Shown here piece after piece: positions 33,190 through 43,999 of a stretch of 64,000 nucleotides of DNA. The stretch's first letter is position 1. Each line of letters begins with the position of its first letter. Below the pieces are notes generated by a model, which did no database searches, had not been told where the DNA came from, and was given only the letters and a program-made list of their open reading frames with translations. The position numbers and the translations under genes are program-made. The DNA comes from Punica granatum (taxonomy: Eukaryota; Streptophyta; Magnoliopsida; Myrtales; Lythraceae): the NCBI RefSeq assembly GCF_007655135.1, contig NC_045134.1, forward strand, positions 8,514,982 through 8,578,981, given 5' to 3'.

Positions 33190-33500
33190 GTGCAGAGAAG
33201 TGATGATGATAAGAGAGAAGTCTCAACGTTTAATTTAAATTAGCAAGAGGAGGCTAAGACTCGGATAAGATAGCAAAGCAAGCAAGGAATCTGCTTTGCT
33301 TGGAGTTAGAAAAAGAATGCAACAGATAAATAAACCAAGGGTTCAAAAGCATGGTATCCGCGATTTCTTTTATGCTAGGTTAAGAGTGGTGAAGACTATA
33401 AGTATAGGATAAAGTGGATAAGAAGAAATAAAGGCCAAAGCGAACGTGTAAGCTATGATCTGGAATCATTCTAAATGCAATTGTAAATAAGAATGTGAAA
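33190..33500 (-). promoter_or_regulatory. TNL-B promoter and 5' leader block (conserved in three copies)
   Basis: The 311-base block from GGTGCAGAGAAGTGATGATG outward is shared with 55088-55400 and, from TTTAATTTAAAT on, with 17274-17540. Conservation of about 300 bases upstream of the only intact gene, while flanks diverge, suggests it is the functional 5' region. Confidence 0.65.
33231..33242 (-). promoter_or_regulatory. putative TATA element of TNL-B
   Basis: The palindromic run TAATTTAAATTA lies about 110 bases upstream of the ATG. It is conserved in the two orphan promoter copies as TTTAATTTAAATAGCA. It is the only TATA-like motif in the conserved block. Confidence 0.4.
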
Positions 33501-35140
33501 CTCGAGAATTTTGACTCACACCAACATAGATATTATATATATATATAGTAGTAATTGGGCTGACTGTCAATATGGGCTTGAAAAAACATCAAGCCCACAT
33601 GGCCCCTTAGAAGCCCATTATCCCCCACATGGCCCCCTTTTAAGGGACACCGACGTACTTGTACATAGTGTATAATTCACATAATAAATATAAATAGATA
33701 AATAGATGGCATTTTCATACATATATACTTATATAGAATGTATATTATATATAGATTTATTTTTCTTTTCTGCAAGTGCTTTAGAACAATTGGAAAAGGA
33801 AAAATAATACTAAAAAGAAATGGAAACAAAATAATTGACTTGATTAGGGCATTTGGCTTCTTAATGGTGGAACTTGCCCATACCGAATTCACTCCTCTCT
33901 TTCTTTTATACTAATCAGCCGAGCAAAGACGAGCAAAGATGAACTAATGTAACCTGCAACATTAGTACTTGGATTTGGTGGCTGAAGAGATTTTTCCATC
34001 TCTGTTTAGGCATTCATTTCTTTTGAGGGTATTATGGTATATCGACTCTTCTTTTAGCCTTCAATTGCTAGTCCTGAGAAAACGTCTGATTTTGGTTCCA
34101 TCTCAATAGTAAGGAATATTACAACAGCAATGCAACATAAATGAAATATGATTGAAGCTAAACAAAAAAATGCAGTTACAGAATATGCCCAATAGCTGTG
34201 TGGTGCTTGCTATGAGCTCTCCAAATTCGAGCTTGATCTTCGAGCAGAACTGTCTTTAAGTGAGTGAGCATCACCCCCAACGAACTAAAGTTAGTAACTG
34301 TTCATAAACCAGATCATTGTTGCCTTCGGTAAACTGGCGCTATTTTACTCGAGGAGGGAAAGAAAAAGAGAGCGACAAAAACAAATTGGAACCTCATGGG
34401 GCCAGGGCAGCATCATCTTTAATAGCCATGGCATTGATCTTAGTTTTCAGCTTTGGGCTGAGCGCAAACAGACAAGACCTTATAGATTTTCGGGTGGACA
34501 TGCATCTCATCATATGATGAGAGCTCGGACATTCGACCAAAATCCAATCTCTGACAGAATGGCATCAAGTGCTACACCGGCTGAAGCCAGAGCAGACAAC
34601 TGACTCTAATCTGATTGTAACTTTTACTTCAGTCTGGCATATCTTGACGTCTAGCACTTGAATTTGCAACTCTATCTACAGTAAGGCAGTTGATGTTTGT
34701 AACGTTTTTCAGCTATCAATGAAGAGCTCTACTGATTTCACCAAAAAAAGAATTTGCAACTCTCTCGGAGGTTCCACAAATGGTTTGATCAGTTAATCTT
34801 AAAGCTAATAACTGCAATCAAGCCACCCTGAGAGTCTGAGTAACGTTGGTACCTTAAGTGGATTTGTTCTCGATAGATATGTGACCCTTTGAAATGATAT
34901 ATCCAATAGCTTATTAGACAAATGAGCCTTAAAAAACTGAATAAATCCAATAATTTCATTTTTCAATAATTTTGCATAATTCTCGAATAATTTTTTCAAT
35001 AATCATAAGTTGATCAAAGCGCCAAATAATTCGTATGGTGGAAAGGATTTTATAAATCAAATCTGTTTTCCATTAAAATCAATATAATTCGATATCCCAA
35101 TAATTTCCAATAGTAAACAATACTGTGGGAATCTGAAAAA
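33501..35140. other. upstream flank of TNL-B, with segmental-duplication remnants
   Basis: Parts at about 33955-34300 and 34800-34910 match the 18.1-18.7 and 55.9-56.8 kb blocks (TTTCTTTTGAGG..ATTATGG, GTGGTGCYTGCTATGAGC, GATAGATATGTGACCCTTTG). No gene is supported; the frame at 34317-34517 has no signature. Confidence 0.6.
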
Positions 35141-35529
35141 TCTTAAAAACCTCTATAGTTTGTCCATTTTTGAAGCATGTGGTGGAGAGTAGGAGTCAAA
35201 TGTTCTACTCTCACCCTACCTCCATACAAAATATACATACTCATTATAATATTACACAATTTATACGTACATAAATACAATAAATAATTAAAGCAACAAT
35301 ATAATAATAATATATTGTATATGGAGTTGCTTCCCACTTTTCTTAACACATATTTGCCATGTATAAATTCAGTGACCCATGGAATTGGAGGAGATATTTC
35401 CTCATTTATCACTGTTGCTGGGACTACAAAGAACAGAACAGGACCGGACACCAAAAATAAGAAAGAAAACAAAAACAAAGAATGAGTGTCGCGTAAAAGT
35501 GAGTGAGAGCAATTCTCATAGAAAAAAAA

Positions 35530-36105
35530 ATGGAAAAGGACAAAAAATCTCTTGTGATTTGAAATCGGGACAAATCGCACCATATTCTTTTATTTGAGAC
35601 AATTAACCCCCATGTGATTTACTCCGTTAGACATAGAGGGCTACGACGTTAATATTTTTTTCATTTTCAGTCCTCAATTTTTAGCCTTTTAATCATTTTG
35701 GTCTTAAATCTTTTTTATCATTCATATCCTCAACTTTTCATTTTGTTTCATTTTAGTCCTATAAAGAAAAATCGAAAGAAGAGGGGGTCGAGGACACCGG
35801 CGACCTCGGTGGAGGGGTTGGGGTCACCAAAGCTGAATGGGGTCCTCGACCCCTTCCCGCTTCGATTTTTCTTTATAGGACTAAAATGAAACAAAATGGA
35901 AAATTGAGGATATAAATGATAAAAGAAAAAAGATTTAGGACCAAAATGATTAAAAGGCTAAAAATTGAGGATTGAAAATAAAAAAATAACGTCGTAACTC
36001 TCTATGTCTAACGGAGCAAACTATAGAGGGTTAATTGTCCCAAATAAAAAACATTGTGTGATTTGCTCTGATCCCAAACTATAAGGGGAATTTTTGTCTT
36101 TTTCT
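35530..36105. mobile_element. large foldback element, copy 1
   Basis: Arms of about 250 bases (35530-35785 and 35855-36105) are near-perfect inverted repeats. For example GACAATTAACCCCC...CCGTTAGACATAGAGGG on the left has its reverse complement on the right, as does TTTCATTTTAGTCCTATAAAG. The short GC-rich centre (CGAGGACACCGGCGACC) separates them. There is no transposase. The element at 48593-49290 has the same layout. Confidence 0.85.
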
Positions 36106-36129
36106 CAAAAAAAAAAAAAAGAGGAGTGA

Positions 36130-37400
36130 GTGACACCAAGGGTGAGAGAGAACATCATGGACGAAACAAAGGGCCAGGACGAAGAACAAAATATTGAGGT
36201 CTCTCTGCCCTTGCCGATCTTCCCCATTCCCTTGTATATATTGACCTGCCTCTGTATGTTCCTCCTCCTCTCGGAGACAAAAAATCAGGAGAAGTTGAGC
36301 GTTCATTGCCTCATCAGCATATATAGTATAATCTCAAAAGAAGCTGAGATAACAAGAGAACACAACACTGACGTTCAAGCCGAAGGAATTAGCAGTAAGT
36401 TCATCACTTTTTTTACTCTCATTCCAAAACTTCACTGTGGAATTTAATTGCAAAACACCACCTGAAAGGAAATTATTACTAATAGTTAGTGATAAATGTT
36501 GTTTTCCTTTGCAGGAGCGAGTTCAAGCAAATTACTAGAACATTTTGCTTGAATATTGTCTGGCACCAAGCAAATTCAAGCTGAACTAATTAAGAGGCTC
36601 AGCGTAAAGAAAGCCCATCAGTTTTACTGATTCAATCCTTCTGTTGGAAAATAAGGATGCCATTCAGTGGAGATTTTTGCTTTTCTAAAGATTTCGTTGA
36701 TACAAGATATGCAAAAAAAAGAGACAGATTATATACAGTTTGGAAACAACTTACTGATGTTCTTATCCTTTGAATTATCGCAGCAGATTCCCATAGAAGC
36801 TGAAATGAAAGAAGGAAAAAACGGAAAAAAAAAAAAAGAGCAGGGGTTAAGGTTGAGAGAGACTTAAGTTCGTCTCTGTGTTATTTCATTCATAACATTT
36901 CTTTAAAAGAAATTTTTGGCTACTTACTTTACATGATTGTTGTTCCCTTTTGCAATGGTTCCAACTAAGGTTTAAGTTGCATCTCCAAACTTTTTCAGCT
37001 GGTTAACTGTAGCATGTAAGTTAGTATATAACATGTAAATTACTGAGCTATTTAATTGTTCTTTCTAGGATTCTTTCTGCTGAAGCAGGTTGCTATGGAA
37101 GCTGATATAGAGGAAGACAGCAGCAACGGTTAAGGTTGAGAGCTATTTCATTCATAAGATTGCCTTACAAAAAAAAATAATAATTGCTGTTCTCTTTCGC
37201 AGATTTTCTGGGGAAGTTGAAGTTGCGTTAACGGAAGCATGTAAAACAGTAAATAACATGTGACTTAGTTTAGCTTTTGATTTTGCTGCTGCCTTTTACG
37301 AGTAGTATAGTTATGAGAAATATGAAGTTGTGCCATCAAGTTTTTTATTACAGGTGTTTTATTGTAAATCACAGAGTAGTGCTTCGAAGAATAATTTAAG
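36130..37400 (+). other. unrecognised region with a repeated exon-like segment
   Basis: Two plus-strand stretches (about 36790-36900 and 37083-37165) share GAAGCTGA...GAAGG/GAAGACAG...GGTTAAGGTTGAGAG and TATTTCATTCATAA. Each is preceded by a pyrimidine-rich tract. They could be duplicated terminal exons or UTRs of an unknown gene. No family is recognised and no long frame is present. Confidence 0.3.
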
Positions 37401-37412
37401 CATCACTATGTA

Positions 37413-37593
37413 TGGAAATTTATCCAGTCCAGGGTGGGGACGGGTCCAGGAAGGCCTAAAATGAACATAGTAGGCTGCAAAATGAACATTGTCAATTAGA
37501 ACCAAAAAACACTCTATTATGTTACATTTTGCAGTTGGCTATGAGAATTTGAAAATCCTGGACTGGTCCCACCCTGTACCGGATAAGCTCCCC
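37413..37593. mobile_element. 181-bp hAT-like MITE with 7-bp target-site duplication
   Basis: Terminal inverted repeats of about 40 bases: left TTATCCAGTCCAGGGTGGGG...GTCCAGGA, right TCCTGGACTGGTCCCACCCTG..CCGGATAAG. The flanking direct repeat CTATGTA lies at 37406-37412 and 37594-37600 (7 of 8 bases if extended). The element is non-coding. Confidence 0.85.
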
Positions 37594-37600
37594 CTATGTA

Positions 37601-39860
37601 TTAACTGCAGAAACACACGCCAGAAAAAAAAAAAAAGGAAGTGACAAATAGAAACTGCGAGCACTAAATAGTGCTATTATTATCAATATTTTAGAGAATG
37701 AAGATTTCCGACAAAGAATTCAAGCATCTAATAGTGACCTCTCAAGAAGTTAATAATACAAATAACGAAAATAGGTGTTTAGAGAGTAAATTCGAAAGAC
37801 AAGTAAAAGATAAATAACTTTACTTTGCTTTTGGGCTGAAAGTGGATTTGGACTTCCACCATCACAGCTATTGCATTTACTAAGGCATTTAACAAATAAA
37901 CAATCGGTATCATCAAGCATTTCTGTACACCATATAAATACATAAATAAAAAATCCACAGCAAATATCAAGGTCTGAGCTGATAGGACTTTAAAGACAAC
38001 AAAAAGAATGCACGATAAAAATTTGTAGGAGCGTCTTTGACGGTGCTAAGGTAAACAGCAACTTCAATCAATATCTATACTATATATCAGTATAAATCAT
38101 CAATCATAAATCAATCATCAATGGCAATCAATCATCAATATCATCAACATCAATCATCAGTCTCGATGAAATTCTTAATTATCAAACTACTTAATGTTGG
38201 ATGCGAAATTCATCTTCCTCCGTGATCCTACATTGCCGCATATATAGCATGAAAGATTATCAATGAAATTTACAACAAATAACAAATGAATGAACTTATT
38301 AGCACATGGGTAATATGTTATCGGCGAGGAACGATCCTCGGGCATGGGCTTTCTCGGTGAGCTGAAAATCCGGAGGTGGAAGAGGTGCACTGATCGTACG
38401 AGAACGGGAGGGAATGCTCAGGCGTTGAGGGCGAGAGAGAGAGAGAGAGAGACGCCGAGAGAATTAGAGAGGGAGATTGTTAGGGAGGTTGAAGCTGGTT
38501 GGTTTAATTACGTCATCATCTTTGTCCCCTGGTGTGTGGGGATCGTTCTAACCATCATGTTAATGGGGTCAGGCTTAAATAATCGAGTACTTGAACAATA
38601 TCCTTATTAGCTATAAAAGAATTTCAAAGTGATTCTTGAATTCCCATCTTGCTCACAAATTTCCATCAATCTCGATTCACATCTCAAAACCTTACTAATT
38701 CATTCACAAATATCGTAATTGATTATATAAAAATACATACATGATACGTGACACTAACATAGCCATGATAATGTAATTCTAATCAAATAATTATAATCAC
38801 GGTAAAAATATCAATTTAGGAATATATTACACACCGCAACAGGTTCCAGAACATCAAAACTTCATTGAACGATCAATTTCTATTCTTTTTCAATGGTTTC
38901 TCTCAATTTCGTTCAAACTTTCGACCTTCGTCTCCCTAAAACTGTTGAAATTTGATAAATGAAGTGCAATAAAAACTTAAGGAGAACACAAAGGCAGCCA
39001 ACACAAGGCGGTGGTATCTGATGGAAGTGGTTTGCGTGGAAAGATTTGTTGAAGAGGAAATATATGACACATGGCAACCAAGGTTGAAGCATCAAAGTTA
39101 ATTTATGAAACTTATCTACATAATATAATCAATTGAGTAATAATAATTAATCAGTAATAAATGTAATTGAAGCTTTACGTGTATAATAAGCACGTAAAAT
39201 TTGGATGTTACAAACGATTTGTTGGAATCCAATAAAGAAGAATTAAACTGCTAAAACCTTAGCAGGAAATCGAAGCTCCATGGAGCAATCTGATCGTGAG
39301 CATGAATTTCAAAATTAGAGGAATATCAATTAATATTAATTGAGCGGTAAATAGTATCGACAAATGCTTCTCCCTTGGAAAAGGATTGTGCCGAAAATAG
39401 CCGTCAGAGGACATAGATGGACGCGTGTCAAATACTCCCATTTAATGAGTTAGGAGCATTCAATGCTTTATTGTCTGCTTGACTTTTACTTTTCGTCATC
39501 AACTTTTGCCCCTAAGCTAACGTGCAACTCCAAGACACAGTCCAAAACAAAGACAATTTCATGTGAATTTAAATTTTAAAAATTGGCTGAAAGATCTAGT
39601 ATGGAATCAAGATCCGAACTTGTAAAAGTTCGAGATGAAATTTTTTGGGTCTGTCTGCTTTTTAAAAAGTATTCTTTAATTTTTTTTTCTCCTTTTCTAA
39701 ATTTGTTTCTTCGAGAAAATTGAGAAATTATGTTTAAAAATTCAAAATTGAGAATTTTCAAACTTATATATAACATCTAACAACCATTGGAAAATTTTCA
39801 ATTAAACGGAAGAGAATTGATGTAATAAAAAAGAAAAAAAAATAATTGATGAAAAAACCT
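37601..39860. other. intergenic DNA, no further gene seen
   Basis: Apart from the candidate first exon at 38187-38600, the stretch is AT-rich and non-repetitive. It includes short ATCAATCATCAAT-type repeats near 38090-38165. Nothing else can be supported. Confidence 0.5.
38187..38600 (-). other. candidate first exon with CT-rich leader, minus strand
   Basis: The minus-strand leader contains (CT)n (plus-strand GA repeat about 38428-38451). It leads into an ATG at 38343-38345, in good context, and MPEDRSSPITYYPCANKF. This looks like a 5' UTR plus first exon of a non-TNL gene. No later exon could be identified to the left, so it may be a captured fragment. Confidence 0.3.
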
Positions 39861-40767
39861 AGTAAGTGCCATCCAGCCGCCCCTTACGTAATGTTGGTAT
39901 TATTAGTGGATTTGTTCCCGATAGATATGTCACCCTCTGGAATGGTATATATGCTCACTTAACACATATGCACTAGAAATGAAGGAGCGGAGACTATAAA
40001 AGGTAGCCATGTAAGTCATTCAAGAACAGTATCAGCATTGATAAAAGACCACACCGATAGTTCATTCTATACTTAACCAATAAGATACACAGGGAAATGC
40101 TTCTTCGCTCAATATGTACAATAGAGAGCGTTAGCTCGAAATATTTTGCATTTGAAATGCTTAATTTTAATTAGGGAAAATAAAGTATCTGCCTGGAGAA
40201 TAGATAGATGAACTTTCATATTAGTTTATCCTCGAGCCACAGAAAGAATTGTTTGTTTTCAGCTTGCTATATCAGGCACCAGAGATCTAAGACCTTCATT
40301 AATGCATACTTCTATCGAAATCGAACTCCTTCAGAAGCGATTTAGATTTTCATTGAAAGTCACATCAATAAGGAAGGTAAGGAGACCTATAGAGTAACCA
40401 ATTTAGATCATACAAAAAGTAATAGCATACTCCGAGCAATAAGAAAAAAGTGAGGTTTTCCTTAACTGAATTGTTCCAGCGCCAACGCTTTCTCACTTTT
40501 GAGTGCAATTAGCTCCTTGGCCTGAAAAGAAAAATCAAAATTAGCTCCTGAAAGAATATCATCTTTGGACCATTAGCAAATATGGGTTAAAATGTCAAGT
40601 AAAACCCACAAAAAGCAAGCAAATGAACGAAACCCAATCATTGAAAATGTAAGGAAATACTAAATCAGGATAGTACAGCTCATGAATTCCTGCCTCTACT
40701 GCTGACGGAATCTGTCGTGCTTAGATACGTTGTTCGTTAGCAAAGAGCAGAGTCGGCATGCCCTCTC

Positions 40768-40800
<33 letters not shown>

Positions 40801-41220
40801 ACTGAACAAAATGGAGGATGGAAAACAGACCTGCGACGGTGGGTTTGACACCGAGAAAAACGCAACGTGAAAACTGTTTTCGATAACGAGGACCCTCTAA
40901 GATCCTTTAAACAGAAACACTATATTATCATTTTACAAAGTACTTCATTATATAACCGAATTCAGAGAGAACAAATTCTCTGTTGTGCCAATGATAGAAT
41001 AAAAGGGTACCTTCATCCAACAATCTTGTCTGGCCATTTATACATACAGGAATGGACGATCATACGTATATACATATATATATGTATATATATCTGCGTA
41101 CTGCTATTTCCTCCTCTGTATAATGATGCACACCAACTGTTTGATGAAGAAACCAGGGAAGAAGACATCAAAGAAATAGTCCCTGAGACAAAAATTAAGG
41201 GTCAATTTGGCTTTCTATAA
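39860..41220. repeat. segmental-duplication block downstream of TNL-C
   Basis: It matches 18.6 kb onward and 56.7 kb onward (TTGGTATTATTAGTGGATTT) and then 58.5-59.17 kb (CAATCATTGAAAAT, TAGCTCCTKSGCCTGAAAAG). The post-LRR block present at 59.2-59.8 kb is missing here; homology jumps from about 40700 to the 40741 segment. A (GA)n tract lies at about 40768-40800. The short exon-like block recurs at 40830-40888 with the GCAG|GTCT end. Confidence 0.65.
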
Positions 41221-41689
41221 ACACCATGGTTTTAATCAGGAACCAAGAGAAACATTACGTTGCCAAGAGAAACAGTAATGCACTTAACACTGAAGTACGA
41301 TTAGGAAAAGGGCTGGGAGGAGATAAGAGGGTGACTTTCCGTTTCAGTGAATGGTGCGGGCAAGCCAAAAGGCACGGGTGGGTGGGGGGAAGGGGGATAC
41401 CAAATGGTGAGCGACAATCGGCAGATGGTTGGTTTAACCCGGAACTCAGCCAGATAATCTCATAACGCTCGGTTGTTTGAATGAAATTTTCTCGATTTTT
41501 TTAGCTTTCTAATTTTTATAATAATCTTAATAAAAAAGATTATATATATATATATATATCGAAATATAAAGGAATGAAGAAAGAGTTGAAACTCACCACG
41601 GAGCAGCATCCAAATGACGAAGCGAATGGCAATTTACTTTATGGGCTCTTCATCACTATATTTGAAGATGAAATTCACATATGAATGGT

Positions 41690-43700
41690 TCACGTAAAGC
41701 TTTGCAAATCGACTTTTACTATATCCACTTTTAGCCCTCCAAGACCTGGAATTTCTCCCAGCTGATTGCAACTTATTATGGTCAACTCCCGAACATTCTT
41801 CAGGTTTGAAATATCTGGAAACTGCTCAAGACTCGGACAAGAACTTATGTCGAGCTTCTCCAGACTAGCTGGCAAGTGAGGCCTTATCGTTTTCAATGAA
41901 TTGCATGAATTAATATACAGAACACGCAATGACTCCAGCTCTCCAAGACCCGAAATCTCCATTATTCTGTCACACCTTATTGCCAACTCCTGTAGATTCT
42001 TTAGGCGAAGCTTCCTCATACTCCTCTGACTTTGAACACGAGGCCACAGCCATCCCAAAGAATGACAATCGAGGACCCCTAATCCCTCCAGTGATTCTAG
42101 AGCTCTAAGTCCCGGAATGACCGGCAGTTCTGCATCCCATATAACCAGCAATTTTAGATTCAGCTTTAAGTGCGATAGATCAGGCAACGCCCTGAGACAT
42201 CCGCAGTCCGTTTGGGACAGGATTTTCAAATGTGCTGGCAGGTGAGGCCCCAAGCTTTTCAATGATTTGCATCCATCAATTTTAATTAACTGCAATGATA
42301 CTAACTCTTCAAGGTCTGGAAGCTGCAAGAGTTCGTTGCAGTTTTCAATTTTCAAGACTTGTAGACTCTTTAGATGCGAGAAATCCGGTAACTTCTGAAC
42401 ATGAGCGCAATCAACCAATTCAAACATTTGTAGACTCCCCGGTATCTGAAGGCCATCAAGCATGCTGAAGTCAGCCATTAGCACCAAGGTTTCCAACTGC
42501 TCTAATTCTCCAACACCAAGACTTTCGAATCCAACTTTTCCAATAAGACAGTCACAGAGTATTAAATAGGACAAGTTTTTCAAGTTAGAAAGACACGGGA
42601 GCTTTGTATCTTCTCCCACATACATAAGAGCCAGAGTAGACAAACTGGATGGGAGTGGTGGAATCCGTAGCAAGCCACGGCAACCCAATACAAGCGTATT
42701 AAGCTGAGAGACACTGCCTAATAATTCTGTTGGTAGTGTCTCAATATTTGACATGCATATGCAGAAGCATTTCCCTAAGTATTTTGGAGACCAAAACCGG
42801 CGCCCGTCTTGAGAAATCTTTTCGTAATCTTCCAAGTATACTTTCACGTTTTTCCCTGGAACAAGGGATAACCTCAAAGTGATTGGCCCGCGGTTTCCAA
42901 TATTGCCTAGGGTCATATTAGTAAGGTTGCCTGGATTTGAGAAATCTGGGACCCACTTTAGTACCGCTGAAGTGAAACATAAACTGGTCAAACTGGCGGG
43001 AAGCCTCGGTAGTTCTTCGAGGTTGTTGCACACCTCCAACCCAAGCTTTTCGAGAGAAGAAAGATGACTAATCGTCAAAGGCAACATGCATATATCAGTA
43101 TACGACAAGTCCAGTATTCTCAGGCGGGACAACTTCCCAATTTCGGTTGGGATTTCTCCTCGCAAATAGCTTTGATTTGCATCCAACTCTTGAAGCTTCT
43201 TCAACATTTCGATAGACCGAGGTAAAGTTCTCACCCTGCAATGCCACATCTTCAAAATTTTCAATTCCTTAAAATTCCCGATTGAATCAGGTAACTCCAA
43301 GAGGCCTGTGGCTGATACATTCAAAGTAGATAAAGATTGTAGATCCCCAAATGAGTCCGGTAGTTTTTGAATCTCGGAGCAATGCTTCAAAGAGAGGTGC
43401 TCAAGCTTCTTAAGGCGTCCAATGGAATCAGGTACCTGTTCAAGCTGTGAATAAGCCAAGTCTAATCTAACTAAGGCTTCGAGATACCCGATCTCTTCGG
43501 GCAGACATCAAAGAGATTTGCAATACTCCAAATTCAAGTGTTTCAAGCTCTTTAGATTGCCAATGGAGCCGTCTATCCCCTCTAATTTGTCACAACCTAG
43601 AAGAATCAACCTCTCTAGGTTCGTGTACTTTGATAAGTCGGGGATCCTAGATATGTTTTTGCATTCAATGAGATCTAGAACTGCTAAACTGTCTCCGACC
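41690..43700 (-). pseudogene. TNL-C exon 4: LRR domain with nonsense codon and internal deletion
   Basis: The acceptor TTTATCCAG precedes GTCGGAGAC (VGDSLAVLDLIECKNIS). The frame meets TGA at 43508-43510, where TNL-B has CGA (SLRGLPEEIG). After it LPEEIGYLEAL runs directly into VRLDLAYSQLEQVPDSIGR, skipping about four LRRs present in D. The remaining 589 residues are open and end EIPGLGGLKVDIVKVDLQSF. This is the ancestral-frame C-terminus lost in B and D. A GTGAGT donor follows at 41596. Confidence 0.85.
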
Positions 43701-43763
43701 TGGATAAATCAAAATATGAATTTTGAAATAAAATTATTAGGAACAGCCAACGTGCAAATGTCA

Positions 43764-43800
<37 letters not shown>

Positions 43801-43992
43801 CAACCTCTCTAGATTCGTGTATTTTGATAAGTCGGGGATCCTAGATATTTTTTTGCATTGAGTGAGATCTAGGACTGCTAAACTGTCTCCAGCTTGGAGA
43901 AATCAAAACATGAATTTTGAAATAAAATTATTAGGAACCGCCAATGTGCAGATGCCATGCATATATATAGGGACAATCAATTAAAATTATTA
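43605..43992 (-). repeat. tandem duplication of the intron 3 / exon 4 boundary of TNL-C
   Basis: A 194-base unit (43605-43798) containing the first ~96 bases of exon 4, its acceptor and intron sequence is repeated at 43799-43992. The second acceptor is CTCCAAGCTG-like and weaker. The units are separated by a (TA)n tract (about 43766-43797). Confidence 0.85.
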
Positions 43993-43999
43993 GGAACCG

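Noticed and set aside
38344..38610. Plus-strand membrane-protein gene
   Set aside because: The arginine/glutamate-rich part is translation of a (GA)n repeat; the opposite strand reads better as a CT-rich leader.
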